A stretch of 64,000 nucleotides of DNA, from positions 76,563,966 through 76,627,965 of the forward strand of contig NC_088300.1 in assembly GCF_032854445.1 (NCBI RefSeq). The letters are read 5' to 3'. Below, in pieces: positions 1 to 12,400 of this stretch. Position 1 is the first letter of the stretch. Every line of letters starts with the position of its first letter. The notes beneath the pieces were generated by a model that was not told where the DNA came from, ran no database searches, and was given only the letters and a program-made list of their open reading frames with translations. Position numbers and translations under genes: made by a program. This DNA comes from Liolophura sinensis. Its lineage: Eukaryota > Mollusca > Polyplacophora > Chitonida > Chitonidae.

Positions 1-820
1 TCTCAAAAACTTGAAACAATTCAGCGAAGAGCTGCTCTTCTCTGTTCTGGGGGCCTACGTCGGACATCGCATAGTAAATTATTAAATGAACTAAGATGGG
101 AACCGCTTTATGTGAGACGTAGATCCCACAGAATTCTTCTTTTCCATAAAATTATAAATGGGGCTATCGCCTCCTTATTTGAAAAAATTCATACCATGCG
201 GAAATAAAGCTGTCGTCAGTACATACAATCTACGAAATAAGCACAACATCCGTCTTCCCAAAGGTCGTATCCAGTTGTACATGTCGTCATTTATTCCCCA
301 AACAATTAAAGATTGGAATTCAATACCTCTCCACTTTCGTCACGACTCTCTAGAAAAGCTTAAATCCTATCTTAAACCTAGTTTTGTTGACAGCATTACT
401 ATTTCCGTACTGTACGATTCTTTTGTAACATTTTCCTCGATACTGCATTGTAGGATGCGGATGGGACTGAGCGCTCTTCACGTAGACTTATTTACCAATG
501 GCCTTTCAGATGACCAGTCTTGTCATAAATGTAATTACAAATGTGAAAATTCTCATCATTTTCTTATTGAATGTCCCGCATATGCCGCTCAAAGGAAGCA
601 CATGTTCGACAGGTTTACTAAAACGATTTCTCCAAATGCTCACTTATCTATTTTCCTTCCGCATTGCTCAAAACATATCTCAAATATTTTACTTTTTGGA
701 TCAAATGACCTATCTCTTGAAGACAATAAAACCATATTCTGTTCTGTGCACAAATTCATTCAAGATACTCGAAGATTTATCCATCGTACTCACCAAGTAG
801 TTCAAACAAGCTCCTTTTAA
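1..820 (+). pseudogene. LINE reverse transcriptase C-terminal region, 5'-truncated and frameshifted
   Basis: This is the end of a non-LTR retrotransposon polyprotein. Frame 1 from base 1 reads the thumb-like stretch typical of these proteins (KLETIQRRAALL, then LNELRWEPLYVRRRSHR). The match then moves to another frame at the four-G run at 160-163. From 158 it reads through LSPPYLKKFIP and PQTIKDWNSIP, motifs usual after the RT domain, to a stop at 818-820. Near the C-terminus a cysteine/histidine cluster (CHKCNYKCENSHHFLIECP) resembles the terminal zinc knuckle of many LINE ORF2 proteins. The window edge cuts off the RT core. Seen: the motifs and the shift. Known: this motif order in LINE ORF2. 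Inferred: one extra G broke the copy. The clade (CR1, L2 or Jockey-like) cannot be fixed. Confidence 0.8.
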
Positions 821-1054
821 GGTACAGAGTGCTAAGACTGAAACCCATTCTTAAATCTGTTATATAATCGGTACTTAATGAAGTATATGAGTGTGTGCAG
901 TATTGGATGCCTATGTGTATTGTAAATATGTTATTCTTCACTATCAAGTTTTGATTATATAAATGTATGATGTATATAAGTTTGAGGAGACCCCCTAGTG
1001 ACCCATGGGTTGTGGGATATCCTCAGTAAACAAATAAAGAATTAAATTAAATTA
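821..1054 (+). mobile_element. LINE 3' UTR and short-repeat tail
   Basis: The untranslated tail of the preceding LINE. It ends in AATAAAGAATTAAATTAAATTA, a short A/T-rich repeat tail as left by target-primed reverse transcription. No coding potential is seen. Confidence 0.55.
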
Positions 1055-1133
1055 CATATACGGTATTATACATATCCAGGCTGCGCATGAAATGTCTCTG
1101 AATTAATAGAATTAACAAACTTGTTTGTTTGCA

Positions 1134-1600
1134 TGGGGCTTTACGTCGATGTCAACAATAAATTTTGGTCATATCACCTCGGTGTCCCATTTTAGTATGC
1201 CGGTGCAATGCCGACACCAGATATGAGATTCCACCTATGTTTATAGTCATAACATGTACTGAAGTCGGACTGATATTAACAAGCACTTGCTTACCCTAAC
1301 ACTAAGTGACAAGAGAGAAATTTGCCAATGTTCATTATGGCCAAAAAGAACTTAATTTTGAATCAGGGACATAGCTCGCAACTGAATACGATTTTTCTAT
1401 GTGTATACAGATGATATGCTTAATCGCCTGTCATGTTGTTAGGATGAGTATGTAGGCCTATCCAATGGTTTTCACGCCACATAACAATATTTCAGTCATA
1501 TACTGAAGTATCATGCTGAACACACCCTGCAGATGGCATGGCGCCTACCCGGTCACATTATACACACCGGGCCAACAAGTGCTAGCATAACGGATGTACA
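1134..1600 (-). repeat. Degenerate copy of a second dispersed repeat (probable tRNA-derived SINE)
   Basis: The start (TGGGGCTTTACGTCGATGTC) resembles the start of the repeat at 3165-3500. The segment at 1500-1590 (agtatcatgctgaac, then acccggtcacattatac) resembles the same repeat's middle. The copy is heavily diverged and its edges are approximate. Confidence 0.45.
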
Positions 1601-1809
1601 TGAAAACAAGGGACAACATGTACACCGAAGATGCCAGATGATTTGCAGATATAAATGTTGAGTAAGACCGATTGCATTTTAGCGGCGATGCGCTGCTATG
1701 TGGACATAGTATCATATCACACTGCTATAGACTATATGAGCACCGTTTAAATATCTCACGATGTCACGCAGATATCATCTTCACGACATTCAGGGTTCTT
1801 TTCGCTTCA

Positions 1810-2063
1810 GGGGCCTCCGTGGCTCAGTCGGTTAAAGCGCTAGCGCAGCATAATGACCCAGGAGTCTCTCACCAATGCGGTCGCTGTGAGCTCATGCTGG
1901 CTTCCTCTCCGGCCGTACGTGAGAAGGTCTGTCAGCAACCTGCGGATGGTCTTGGGTTTCCCCCGGGCTCTGCCCGGTTTCCACCCACCATAATGCTGGC
2001 CGCCGTCGTATAAGTGAAATATTCTTGAGTACGGCGTAAAACACCAATCAAAAAAAAAAAAAA
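1810..2063 (+). mobile_element. tRNA-derived SINE, young copy with perfect target-site duplication
   Basis: The head is tRNA-like with an A-box (TGGCTCAGTCGG); the body and tail (TTGAGTACGGCGTAAAACAC, then poly-A) recur across the window. A perfect 13-bp duplication, TCTTTTCGCTTCA, flanks it at 1797-1809 and 2064-2076. Compared with the copies at 37471 and 57199, a short deletion at about 1888 removes the B-box region (GAGTTCAAGCCCAGCTCATG is reduced to GAGCTCATG). This copy therefore lacks a standard internal promoter although it looks recent. Confidence 0.92.
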
Positions 2064-2396
2064 TCTTTTCGCTTCACTACGGTAAGAATGACCCCTGGTC
2101 TGGTGTAGAGAGAATGACAGGCGCCAACCAGCCCACGATGTTCTCCACATTCATCTTCAGTGCCATTGTAATGAAGTAATAAAGAAAGCCCTATAACCTT
2201 TACAACGGATTGTATGGAACTTTCCTTAATGATGACTGAATACAAATATTGTGCATACTCGAAATGATGATCTAGTGTTGTACTTGTGTATAGTGATCGA
2301 GTCGTCTCACAACTAGTCTGCGTTTCTATTTACACTTCAGCTACTCTACTCACTTCTACTCACTTCAGCTGTGATCAAGCCGTCAAATTGTCTATT

Positions 2397-2645
2397 TTGC
2401 ATATCTACTAAAATCACCAATGATTTTGCCTGGATCACATCACATCCTACATGACACTGGTGTAACATGTTAATATACAAAATAAAATGATACAAACAAT
2501 CGATCAAACAATGACAAATATGTCTGTAATTGTTTAATCGATTGTTTATATCATTTTATTTTGAATTTTAACATGTTACACCAGTGACATGTATGATCTA
2601 TATTGCGAGCCGGGCAAAATCATTGGTGCTTTAAGCAGATATGCA
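2397..2645. repeat. Foldback palindrome (hairpin MITE-like)
   Basis: Two arms of about 115 bp are near-perfect inverted copies. The left arm runs from GCATATCTACTAAAATCACC through ACACTGGTGTAACATGTTAA. The right arm returns through TTAACATGTTACACCAGTG to GGTGCTTTAAGCAGATATGC. The loop, near 2514-2523, is very short. There is no coding capacity. It is probably a non-autonomous foldback element. Confidence 0.8.
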
Positions 2646-2862
2646 AACACTTGTACATTGATTTACCCATTCAGCTGATTTGTTGTAATATTAAACACGC
2701 TGTGGATTCACATCACCCTTGTACAACAACATAAATTATTATTTAAAAACAAAAAATCACAAGAATTATCATCCTCTGACAATAAAGGTTTTCCCTATTC
2801 CATCAGACCTAAACTATTGTCAGGCTCATCTCTAGATCTTGCGAAATGTCACAATGTCCTGC

Positions 2863-3110
2863 ATCAGGCTATGTAGTGATTAACGTTTCACATCGTACTC
2901 AAAAATATTTAACTTGTACGACGGTGACCAGTATTATGGTGGTGCCAAACTGGACAAAGTCCAGTGGTAACCCACGGCACGACCATCCGCAGTTTCATGG
3001 GAGACCGTCATATCAGAGAAGAAGCCAGCATGAACTGGGATTGGTGAGATTCTCTCGAGTCATTGTACATAGTCCTAGTGTCCCAGGTCTGGCAGCGAGC
3101 AGTGGCCGTC
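2863..3110 (-). mobile_element. Old tRNA-derived SINE, reverse orientation
   Basis: The reverse complement follows the SINE at 1810: the tail (acgtttcacatcgtactcaaaaatatt), body (accagtattatggtggtgcc, acgaccatccgcagtt) and the region before the head (agccagcatgaactggg, ttggtgagattctc) appear in reversed order. It is strongly diverged and has no visible target duplication. Confidence 0.7.
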
Positions 3111-3164
3111 GGTGTATTAATGTGGTTTGCCTTTAACAACATGTCATCGAATGGATGAAGGATG

Positions 3165-3500
3165 AATTAACGGTTGGGGTTTAACGTCGCATTTAACTCA
3201 GTCTTATGATGACGGGGAGTCATTAGGTGTGTCTTTTTGTGGCAGGGCGAGTCCATGCCGCCAAAGTGCTGCCGTCACTGAAGTATCATACCGAAGACAC
3301 TAGACATGAAACCACACCTAGTCACAGTCTACAGACACCCGACCAACCAGTCCTCTTTCCTTGCTATAACCTCTCAGTGAGGGAGCAACAAGTACCATTT
3401 TTAAAGTCTTTGGTATGACCCGACCAGAGTTTGGCCCCAGGTCTCCCGACTTCGTGGCGGACGTTGTAACCATTAGGCCACCGAAGCAGTGACATGCGAT
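3165..3500 (-). mobile_element. Second tRNA-derived SINE family, reverse orientation
   Basis: On the minus strand the 5' end reads GCTTCGGTGGCCTAATGG, a tRNA A-box-like start. It is followed by a degraded B-box region and a body unlike the SINE at 1810. The 3' end on the + strand begins with GGTTGGGGTTTAACGTCGCA. A diverged second copy lies at 5455-5680. Confidence 0.6.
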
Positions 3501-5454
3501 CCAGGCAGAGGTTCAAACCCAGTCTTGAACCGTGAATTTCTATGTTCGTCTGCGCTCATTGCCCACTGTTCGTGGAGCTTTGGTGTCAATAAGTGGTCGC
3601 GTAGCCGTATTCTCGGTCTAATATACGTTGAAGACAACTTATCTATCATCAATATGATACAGAAACGTGCCAGATGCCACTGCTTTATCACGAGCACTTC
3701 GGTTTTACGCTACCACAGGTGATAAATTGTTGACTGTATCAGATCAAAGCTATGATAAAGACACTCAGGATCCCTGATCTAATCGGGTTCCTTTGCTCAA
3801 CTAGTTCTATAGACCTACTTCGAATGGGTTAACAAAGTAAAATAGGTCTGGTTTAGGATATTTCGTAAATTTGGAACTAGATCAGCTAAAGCTAGAACTG
3901 GTTCTAAAATGACGGGCACCTTACACACATACAAAAACAGAAGACCAAACTAATTCTGCTGGACTGGAGAGAGAAAAGGGGTTTATTAGTGGAGATCATG
4001 CACTGACACTAACTACATTGAAGCAGTGGCTTTAATATCTGGCTTGTTGGTAAGGTTTGTCTGATAGACTTCCTAGCTTTCTCAGGTTTTTCCTAACCCT
4101 AAGTCAACATAACGATGTTCATAACTCTTACGTAGGCCTTACAAGAGGTTTAACTCAAATAACAAAGTAGTCAGTTACATCATCCAGCTTAATTACTTTA
4201 ATATTGCGTAATATAAAGGGTTTACATTGCACGAACACTTGGCACTCCTAAAACAGCTTTCGGTCAGGTATAGAGACTTTCACTTTGTGCTTACACTTGG
4301 GTAATCATAAAAAAAGCTTTCCATTGGGTGAAAAGACTTAACTGACATTGTGCTTACAATAGCCTGTATATGGGAGCCAAATATGAACTCCACCAAAGGT
4401 CAGCTTACTGTGCCGACTACAAAGTTTATCTGTTCATAGAATATGTCGGTGCATCGATCGCTAAGATGCTTACAAAGCTGTCAGGGCCCATGACCGCGCG
4501 TGGTCGAATACAACTCTCGCTGTTTCGGCCGCGTTTTTGGAGCCATTAGGTTTGTCATGTAACTGCATTGCGAGAGTCGGTGATTCCTTCACCCAAGAAT
4601 CTGCTCGCCATGCATTATTTACTAAAATCAAATCTTTCCAGGTGCCCGTGCATATATGAAGTTCCACTGCATTCGGCTCAGTACTTTTTGACACCATATT
4701 GTTGACAATAGTTCCACAGTCCATAACGAACTTTATAACCAATGCTCATAACCCCACCAGTGAATCCATTTTAAAGATTGGAGATATCGTCATTACTCAA
4801 TAACATACATTATCTGACAACACTTCCCCTCATCCATCCTTACTCACGGGGAGACGGCAAGCTTACAAAATTTTACAAAAGTACTTAGGTCTATAAAACC
4901 ATTCTTAAAGAAAAAAATTAAACGTGTAATTGAATGGAGCGCTATCATAGATTATTAGTCCTAAAAACTCGTCCAAGAAATTGTTTTATAGATATATATA
5001 TAAATAAATGAGGTGGTTTAAGCATTCAAAATATTGCATTCTGCGGTGGCAGGTTACGGTCATGAACTTTCTCGGGAGACCTGGAAGTGACGTCACACAA
5101 AATGTTTCCGTTTAAAATGGTTTGGAATAAATATCGTTCTAACGATATAAGCCTACAAGTTTCTGTATTAAAATTCAAGGCCGCAAGGACTGCACATCTT
5201 CGATGTCCGACGTCATCAGCGATTACGACACCTATATAGCAAGTATCAACTTTGTTGACAGGAAGATGGTACTCCATTGCGTGCATGCTGTTGGATTGCC
5301 GAGAATTTGTCGAAATGTTTTTATGACATAAAAAGTTTCACTCTCACAAAATTAATCTGTTAATATTAACAGAAATCCTGTTGTCCGAGTGATGCTGAAA
5401 TGTATTCTGTTATTATAACACAGTATTGTGTACAGTAACTTGATTAAATGAAGA
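3500..5454. other. Non-coding stretch, no supported gene
   Basis: The open frames here are short and unremarkable; the best, 4470-4742 on the minus strand, has no recognisable domain. A diverged tandem duplication of about 65 bp is visible at 4232-4365, sharing 'acacttgg', 'gcttt' and 'tgtgctta'. Confidence 0.5.
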
Positions 5455-5680
5455 TGACACACCTGCAGCGTCTTCTTGTGGCAGGGCAGTGCTACAGCCA
5501 CTGACAAGCCGAAGACACCAGGCAAGACATGTACATGTAGACCTACCCCATTATGCTGACACCCAGTCAGCCGGCACTATTTTCTTGCTCTATCCTCTCG
5601 GTGCTGAGCGCCAGGCGAGGCAGCAACAAGTAGCTAGGCTACCATTTTAATAGTCCGAGTACACTGACTGTTGGTTGAAC
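5455..5680 (-). mobile_element. Fragment of the second SINE family
   Basis: It shares ttcttgtggcagggc, gccgaagacac, ttgctctatcctctc and gcagcaacaagta with the copy at 3222-3400 in the same order and orientation. It lacks the tRNA-like end. Confidence 0.55.
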
Positions 5681-6127
5681 AATATTTTGATACATTCACT
5701 ACATTGCCTCGCAAACATAGAACTCGTCCACATCAGACCGTATCCATTCAATAAACTATGATTATTTATTTTTTTATTTTAAAGATTTAGGCCTAAATAA
5801 TATTGAATATACTCTGCACCTGGGTTCCGTCGAGCTCTGTTTTATCTGGGTCTACTTAATCATAGGTTTTATCGATCACAGAATTCTGTGTGGTGATCGA
5901 AGTGAAGGTGTGTTAAGTCGGCCATACAGTCGTCCAGGGCCTGTCCTCACTCGCTGGATAACTTAAAAAATCTAGTCAGTAACTTTCGGATTCACTTCAG
6001 CAGAACAGTCAGCCTATGTGTAGCTGACTGCAACTGCTCTTCGACCAGTGCTTCGGCTTGTTTGTTTTACAAAAACGTGTATTAAAAGTGAGTGTGCTCG
6101 ATAGGCCGAGAATGGATTCGTCCGTTC

Positions 6128-6182
6128 ACCAATCAACGACCGACAACTCGTAAGCCGCGTACTCCTGGTTACCATGGCAGCG
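6128..6182 (+). promoter_or_regulatory. Probable scramblase promoter elements: CCAAT box and RFX X-box-like site
   Basis: Just upstream of the inferred first exon are CACCAATCAA (CCAAT box, about 6128) and GTTACCATGGCAGC at 6168-6181. The latter is close to the RFX X-box palindrome. Both are sequence matches only; the promoter role is inferred from position. Confidence 0.35.
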
Positions 6183-6229
6183 ACTGTTTGTAGTTACAGC
6201 TGGCCTACATTACGAGCGTCTAAGGCTAA

Positions 6230-6321
6230 CAGTATGTACGGTACCGTAAATACAGCATGGTCGCAAACTCCGCTGAGATACTGTATTCTGTAGCCAATAC
6301 GAACTGTTTTGTGCTGTAAAG
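6230..6321 (+). other. Probable 5' UTR exon 1 of the scramblase gene
   Basis: A strong donor, CTGTAAAG|GTAAGTCAT, ends a candidate non-coding exon at 6321. The next supported acceptor in the gene is at 9418/9419, upstream of the start codon, so a non-coding first exon is needed somewhere before it. The 5' end is a guess. A second donor-like site (CTAAAG|GTAAGAATCC) near 8021 could serve instead. Confidence 0.4.
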
Positions 6322-6726
6322 GTAAGTCATTGTTTGTTGTGTACATCCAGATAATGTTATCTGGGACTAACCCAGATATTATCTACCGGTAAGCCTACTC
6401 GCTTGAATTGCGGCAAATTTCTGGGAGATGGGACGGAAGCTAGAGGTTCGAAAATTCAAGTGATTCAAAAGTAGGCATTTTGCTGTGCAATAACGTTGGG
6501 AGGACCGTTTTCTTCACCCACGCCTTTTGTTACTAAGGAGATCACGTGGTCTCTAGCTTCCGATCCGTCTTACAGATAAGCAAAGGTTACATGAAGTCGT
6601 ATTGAAGAGATATAGGCAATCTATAATAAAACAACAACAACATCTGGCGTAGGAACAGTTCACATAGCACCGGAAGGCTCATTTGTTTTATACTATCATT
6701 TCTCCACGTCAGAAAAATCTTACTTT

Positions 6727-6731
<5 letters not shown>

Positions 6732-6787
<56 letters not shown>
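6732..6787. repeat. (TA)28 microsatellite
   Basis: An uninterrupted TA run of 56 bp abuts the tail of a reverse-oriented SINE fragment (6792-6828, TTTGATTGGTGTTTTACACC). It may have grown from the A-rich SINE tail. Confidence 0.95.
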
Positions 6788-6790
<3 letters not shown>

Positions 6791-6828
6791 CATTTATTTG
6801 ATTGGTGTTTTACACCGTACTATCTCGG

Positions 6829-8811
6829 CACGCCTTCTACCTCAACTGGCGCAAGTATATTTATACAGTAAAAATATAGACATCTCTTTAATGGCACTTC
6901 ATTATCTTCAGACAACAACTGAAATGTACAGTGCTTTCACTGTATCGACCATATAGATAATATCCCATCTCTGTTAACTTGACTTGTTCAGAGTCTAAAT
7001 GTGATATGTTAAAACCTAAAATGTACTTATTTATTTATTCAATTTATTTATATTTAATTTTTTGTTTTTATTTAAATGTTTTATTATAGAAAACCTTTTC
7101 ATAAGGCTAGGTTCCTGTAACACTCTTGCACATATGTATATTGTTCAAAGCAAACAGGATATGGGAAAGGGGTCATCTCCCGCTCACTTGGTTTGTTCTC
7201 TGTACACGCGTATATTGTATTGAAACTGAGGTGTGAGATGCACGTACACCTTCGGAATATATAAGGATGTAATTTTATAGTAAATGACCTAACTTTTGCC
7301 CCCAAAAGTGCATTTTTAGAATTTGTTCTTTAATAGAATCAGGCAAGATGTACAACTTTGATTGCCATGAGTCATGGTCATTTATTATAATTAGCACACC
7401 AATCCACCAGTAATAATTGGCACAGCCTGATGAATACAAGTAGAGCATGTTAACACTGCTAATCTGTGTTAATAGCAATTAAAATGTCAGTGTTGTGATG
7501 AAAGTAATGTTACCTTTTAAAATTCAGGTACATAAATGTTAACACTCAGGCTACCTGTACCTCTTCAAGCAGAGCTTTATAGGGCATAGGTGTGTACACA
7601 TGTACTTGATCAGTACCTTAGTCAGTGTGACTGTGTGGTCCTATAGTACATGCACCTCTGCTACAGACATGACCCAGCTAAAGATTGAAAAACATGCTCT
7701 TATGGACTATTCATAGTACACAAGAAAAGAAAACAATAAGAACACATAGTGCATGAATGTGGCCTTGTATAGAATTTTTCAACTAATGGCTAATCGATTG
7801 GATTCAACATACACGTACGCTATGATCCTGATTCCTGATTGGCTATAATGTGCAGGTATGAAAGTCTTAGTCATGCAGACAACTAGCTGCAAGTGGGTAT
7901 TGCGAAACTCCCATAGCATTTCTTCAGGCTTATGTTGTGGATGTATTGCATACATATACCTAATGACTACTGGCTATAGGCTGGATCACTGACAGAACAC
8001 CTGTGACCTAGCTAGCTAAAGGTAAGAATCCTGTACACGTAGATATATCATATATGGTAGAATATAGCATTTAGGAATAGGCTCCAGCCACCAAACTATT
8101 AGAACCAGTACATGTACTTGTGTAAAGGTTAAGTTGTGACATTATACAGATAGGACATGTAGATTAATTCTACCTTTACCTGATTGGTCTACCTGTAGCT
8201 GCAATCAGTCAGTACATGGACATACAGAAGGTAATGATATGCTATAAGTTCTGTGACCCAGCATCTAAAACAAAATAATGTACATGAGAAATATTTTCAA
8301 GAATGCTTTAAAATAAGTTTTAATTAATATAAGATGTGAAGTAAGTTGTGCTAATTAGGCTATACCTATACAGTATTTCAATGTAATTGTCAAAGTTTTC
8401 TTATCAGTTATACCCTGCCATACCATAGTTCACTTAAATTAATGTAAATATTTAAATCTAATATTAATTTATCTAATTTAATGTTGTTTGTTGTTGTATG
8501 TTCTCAGCTGAGTGCATTTCGCAGTATATATTTACAAACAAGCTAAATTAATGTGAGTGGTAAATATATGACTGCATGTACATTGTATGTAATAGTATAG
8601 GCCTATCATATGTGCCTGACACATGTAGTATATATAGGTACTGATCAGTGAGGTATACAGTGTAAACAGCCTGCAGTACATGTACATGTACAAGGCTTTG
8701 AATTTGAGAGTAGTACTGTACATGTGGATGTTTGCTGGCCTGTACACTGTCAAGAGTAAGACGATTATAAATCAATATGTAAGCATAGGTAATTGTAACT
8801 TCCTGCACATG
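6829..8811. other. AT-rich sequence, probably scramblase intron 1
   Basis: No exon, RNA gene or ordered repeat could be supported. It is presumed part of the first intron between 6321 and 9419. TGTACATG-type words are frequent, as throughout the window. Confidence 0.4.
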
Positions 8812-9058
8812 AAGGGCCTCTGTGGCCAGGGGACTGGCATGCCAGCATGGGGCAATGACGGCCAGGAGTCTCCCATCAATGTGGTTACTATGAGGTCAAG
8901 TCCAGCTCGTGGGAAGACCTACGTGGGAAGGTCTGCTGGCAAACTACAGATGGTCGTGGGTTTCCCTCGAGCTCTGCCCAGTTTCCTCCCACCATAATGC
9001 TGGCCACTGTCATATAAGAGAAATATTCTTGAGTATGGCATTAAACACCAGTCAAATA
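8812..9058 (+). mobile_element. Old SINE copy in scramblase intron 1
   Basis: It follows the SINE at 1810 from GGGCCTCTGTGGCC through CTACGTGGGAAGGTCTG and CACCATAATGCTGGCC to TTGAGTATGGCATTAAACAC, with many substitutions. The A-box and B-box are damaged. Confidence 0.8.
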
Positions 9059-9418
9059 AATATGAAAATAAATATATAACATTACTGCATAAATGCATAG
9101 GCCTGTTCCACATACCTGTATCCGTTGTAATTCAATTTGTGAATTTTATTAATTGTACTGTTTTGCTCTAATTATACAAATAAGTCATATGTACATGTAT
9201 TTTGCTAAAAAGTAATGCATTATTCCCTCACTAAAACTTATCTGGACCTCTGTATAGTTACATTGTAACAATCTGTAGGCCTTTAGACTACAGTATCTGG
9301 TTGACAGAATGGTACTTCAAGTATATGTGGTTGTAGATGGTTATGTATGTTGTACAGACAGCAGCAATGCAATACTGTGACTGCACATGTATTATGCATG
9401 CAACTTCTTTGTTTTCAG

Positions 9419-9491
9419 AGATCAAATTTAAGGACATCAGTTAATAAGGAAATGACAGACAATGACAATAAACCAGTAACAACACAACCAG
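9419..9491 (+). CDS. Scramblase exon 2: start codon exon
   Basis: Acceptor TTTGTTTTCAG ends at 9418; donor CCAG|GTAATG follows 9491. The ATG at 9452 opens a frame ([13 protein letters not shown]) that continues in phase into the proline-rich exon. The first 33 bases are untranslated. Confidence 0.85.
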
Positions 9492-12400
9492 GTAATGTAT
9501 GTGTATTTCTCACTCCTAATTTGTAGTGATAATCTCACAGTGCATACACGTACCTTGTGGCCATATAATCATGCATCCTGTCTGATTCTACGGTCTTGGC
9601 AGTCATATAATTAAGTGCTCGCCATAGTGGTAAAACAATGTCACATGATGCGATTTCAAACATATACTTGTGTACTTGATCATGTTTTTCTCCTAATCAT
9701 GTATAATTAAGTAAGTGTGTATATACTGTTTTTGACCCCTTGCCGAGAATGATACTGACAAATTACAAACATGGAAGCTGATTGGCTTGGTAGACCATTA
9801 ATCCACTATATCCACTAGATTACTTCATGATTCATGGATTATATATGGGACCATTTACACTAAAAACAGAAAAGAAATAATTATGTCAAATAAATATATG
9901 TAGTATATACAATGTGTATGTATTTGATCAGATTTGTTGGTCCACATCATGGGGAAATCTCTACCTAATGTTGTCATGGGGAAATCTCTACCTAATGTAG
10001 TAAAGGTTTTGTTGGATAGATCTTCGTTGACCTATGTAGTCTGTTGAATGTATGTGACATTCACCAACATTACTGATTAACTGATAAACTTTTTGATGTG
10101 AAAGTGAAGTTATGAGGCTAAAAATATGGTGTTACGTTTTTGTCTGAAATGTCTGAAAGTACATATTGTAGCTTATATATAGTATAGTATTTTATATAGT
10201 ATATTGAAAACAAATGCATGGCACAAATCTTGACTGTGGATAATTTGCTCAAAACACCCTGTCTTAATTGTTCCACTTGGATTTTGGAACTCTGTCACGT
10301 CCAAGTAGCCATGGTTCATCCATCTGATTGTCAGCATGCAAGACCACGACAACAGATGCAATTTTTACACATGAATTCTCCAAGTAATTAATGTACTAGT
10401 ATGTTACAAACTGGCAACAATCATGAAAATGTATATTAAAAATATATACTAAATTATTTGTCCAGACTTACACTATATAGTACTGGCTGATCCGATATTA
10501 GTATCATCCGCCCATCCTGATGGCGTCGTAAGTAAATCTTGATTGGCGATACATGTAGTCTCGATTAGACCGTTTTATGCCACTTTAGCCTTTGTATACA
10601 AGCTAGCTATAAACACGACACGATGTATCTTCCTCGAATTAGTAACTGTGCCGGGAACGTGACCCATTTGTGATTTTGTATTTTATTTTGAGAGAACAAA
10701 CATGCGGGATTTGTTATAGGTTAAATGAGTTTATTTTTGAATGTTCGTGCTTGTCGTAAAGCTCCATGCAGATGACGGTTGGATCCTACGCCCATAATAC
10801 GCAGATCCTATGCCCATCATATGTGGATGGTACACCCATCTTGGCTGTATGATCGGCGTATGACGTGAACATCTTGCTATGATATTACGCTTTTCCTACA
10901 TGGATGTTCCTGTAGCAAGATGAGAAGCCTGTTGTCGAAAATTGAAAGCGTTGCATTCCACCTTTATATTTTTTGTCTTGATGACTACATGAGTGTTTCC
11001 CTTTTTGCTGTGTCTAAGTGTTGATCTTTGATATAGTAATATGTTATTGTTTCAATGTCAAGGCCCTCCACCTGGTTCAGGACAGCCACAACAATATGGT
11101 CATCCTGGTCAACCAGGTGGGCAACCATTCTACGGTCAACCAGGACAGCCCGGTCAACCACCATATGGGCAGCCTCAGTATGGCCAACCTGGGCAATCAC
11201 CATATGGGCAACCACAGTATGGTCAACCAGGGCAACCACAGTATGGGCAACCACAGTATGGACAACCAGGACAACCGCAGTATGGACAACCAGGGCAACC
11301 GCAGTATGGACAGCCAGGGCAACCAGTATATGGTCAGCCAGGGCACCCCCCTTATGGACCACCTGGGGTGCCAGGTCAGCCAGGTCAGTCTTGGTAGTGA
11401 AATAACAATATTCTTGATATAACATTACATTATATTACAAAATAATACATGGTGTAGTCCCCTACAGGTATAACATTGCAGTGTGTTACAAAATAACACA
11501 TGGTGTAGTCCTCTACTGATATAACATTGCAGTATGTTACAAAATAACACATGGAGTACTCCCCTACTGATATACTCTGTGATTACGCTACACATTGTTG
11601 TATGGCACTTACTACTACACCGTCTGCTTTGTGAAACGGGTCGCCTGATCTTAACTCTGTGATTACATGTACACATAGCCATATGGCACTTACTCCTACA
11701 CTGTCTGCTTTGTGAAATGGGTCCCCTGATCTTTACTTTGTGATTACGTGTACACATAACTGCATGGCACTTACTACTACACTGTCTGCTTTGTGAAACG
11801 GGTCGCCTGATCTTAACTCTGTGATTACATGTACACATAGCGGTATGGCACTTACTCCTACACTGTCTGCTTTGTGAAATGGGTCTGCTGATCTTAACTC
11901 TGTGATTACATGTATACATAGCCGTATGGCACTTATTCCTACACTGTTTGCTTTATGAAATGGGCCCCCTGATCTTTACTTTGTGATTACGTGTACACAT
12001 AGCTACATGGCACTTACTCCTACACTGTCTGCTTTGTGAAATGGGTCCCCTGATCTTAACTCTGTGATTACATGTACACATAGAAGTATGGCACTTACTC
12101 CTACACTGTTTGCTTTGTGAAATGGGTCCCCTGATATTAACTCTGTGATTACGTGTACACATAGCTGTATGACACTTACTACTACACTGTCTTCTTTGTG
12201 AAATGGGTCCCCTGATCTTAACTCTGTGATTACATGTACACATAGCTGTATGGCACTTACTCCTACACTGTCTGCTTTGTGAAATGGGTCCCCTGATCTT
12301 AACTCTGTGATTACATGTACACATAGCTGTATGGCACTTATTCCAACACTGTTTGCTTTATGAAATGGGCCCCCTGATCTTTACTTTGTGATTACGTGTA

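Noticed and set aside
4470-4742. 90-codon minus-strand frame as a gene
   Set aside because: No motif, no signal peptide, no convincing splice or promoter context.
10490-10870. A second copy of the intron 5 inverted-repeat transposon
   Set aside because: Words such as gatcctatgcccatcat and tgtggatgg resemble its end, but ends, order and flanks do not match well enough.
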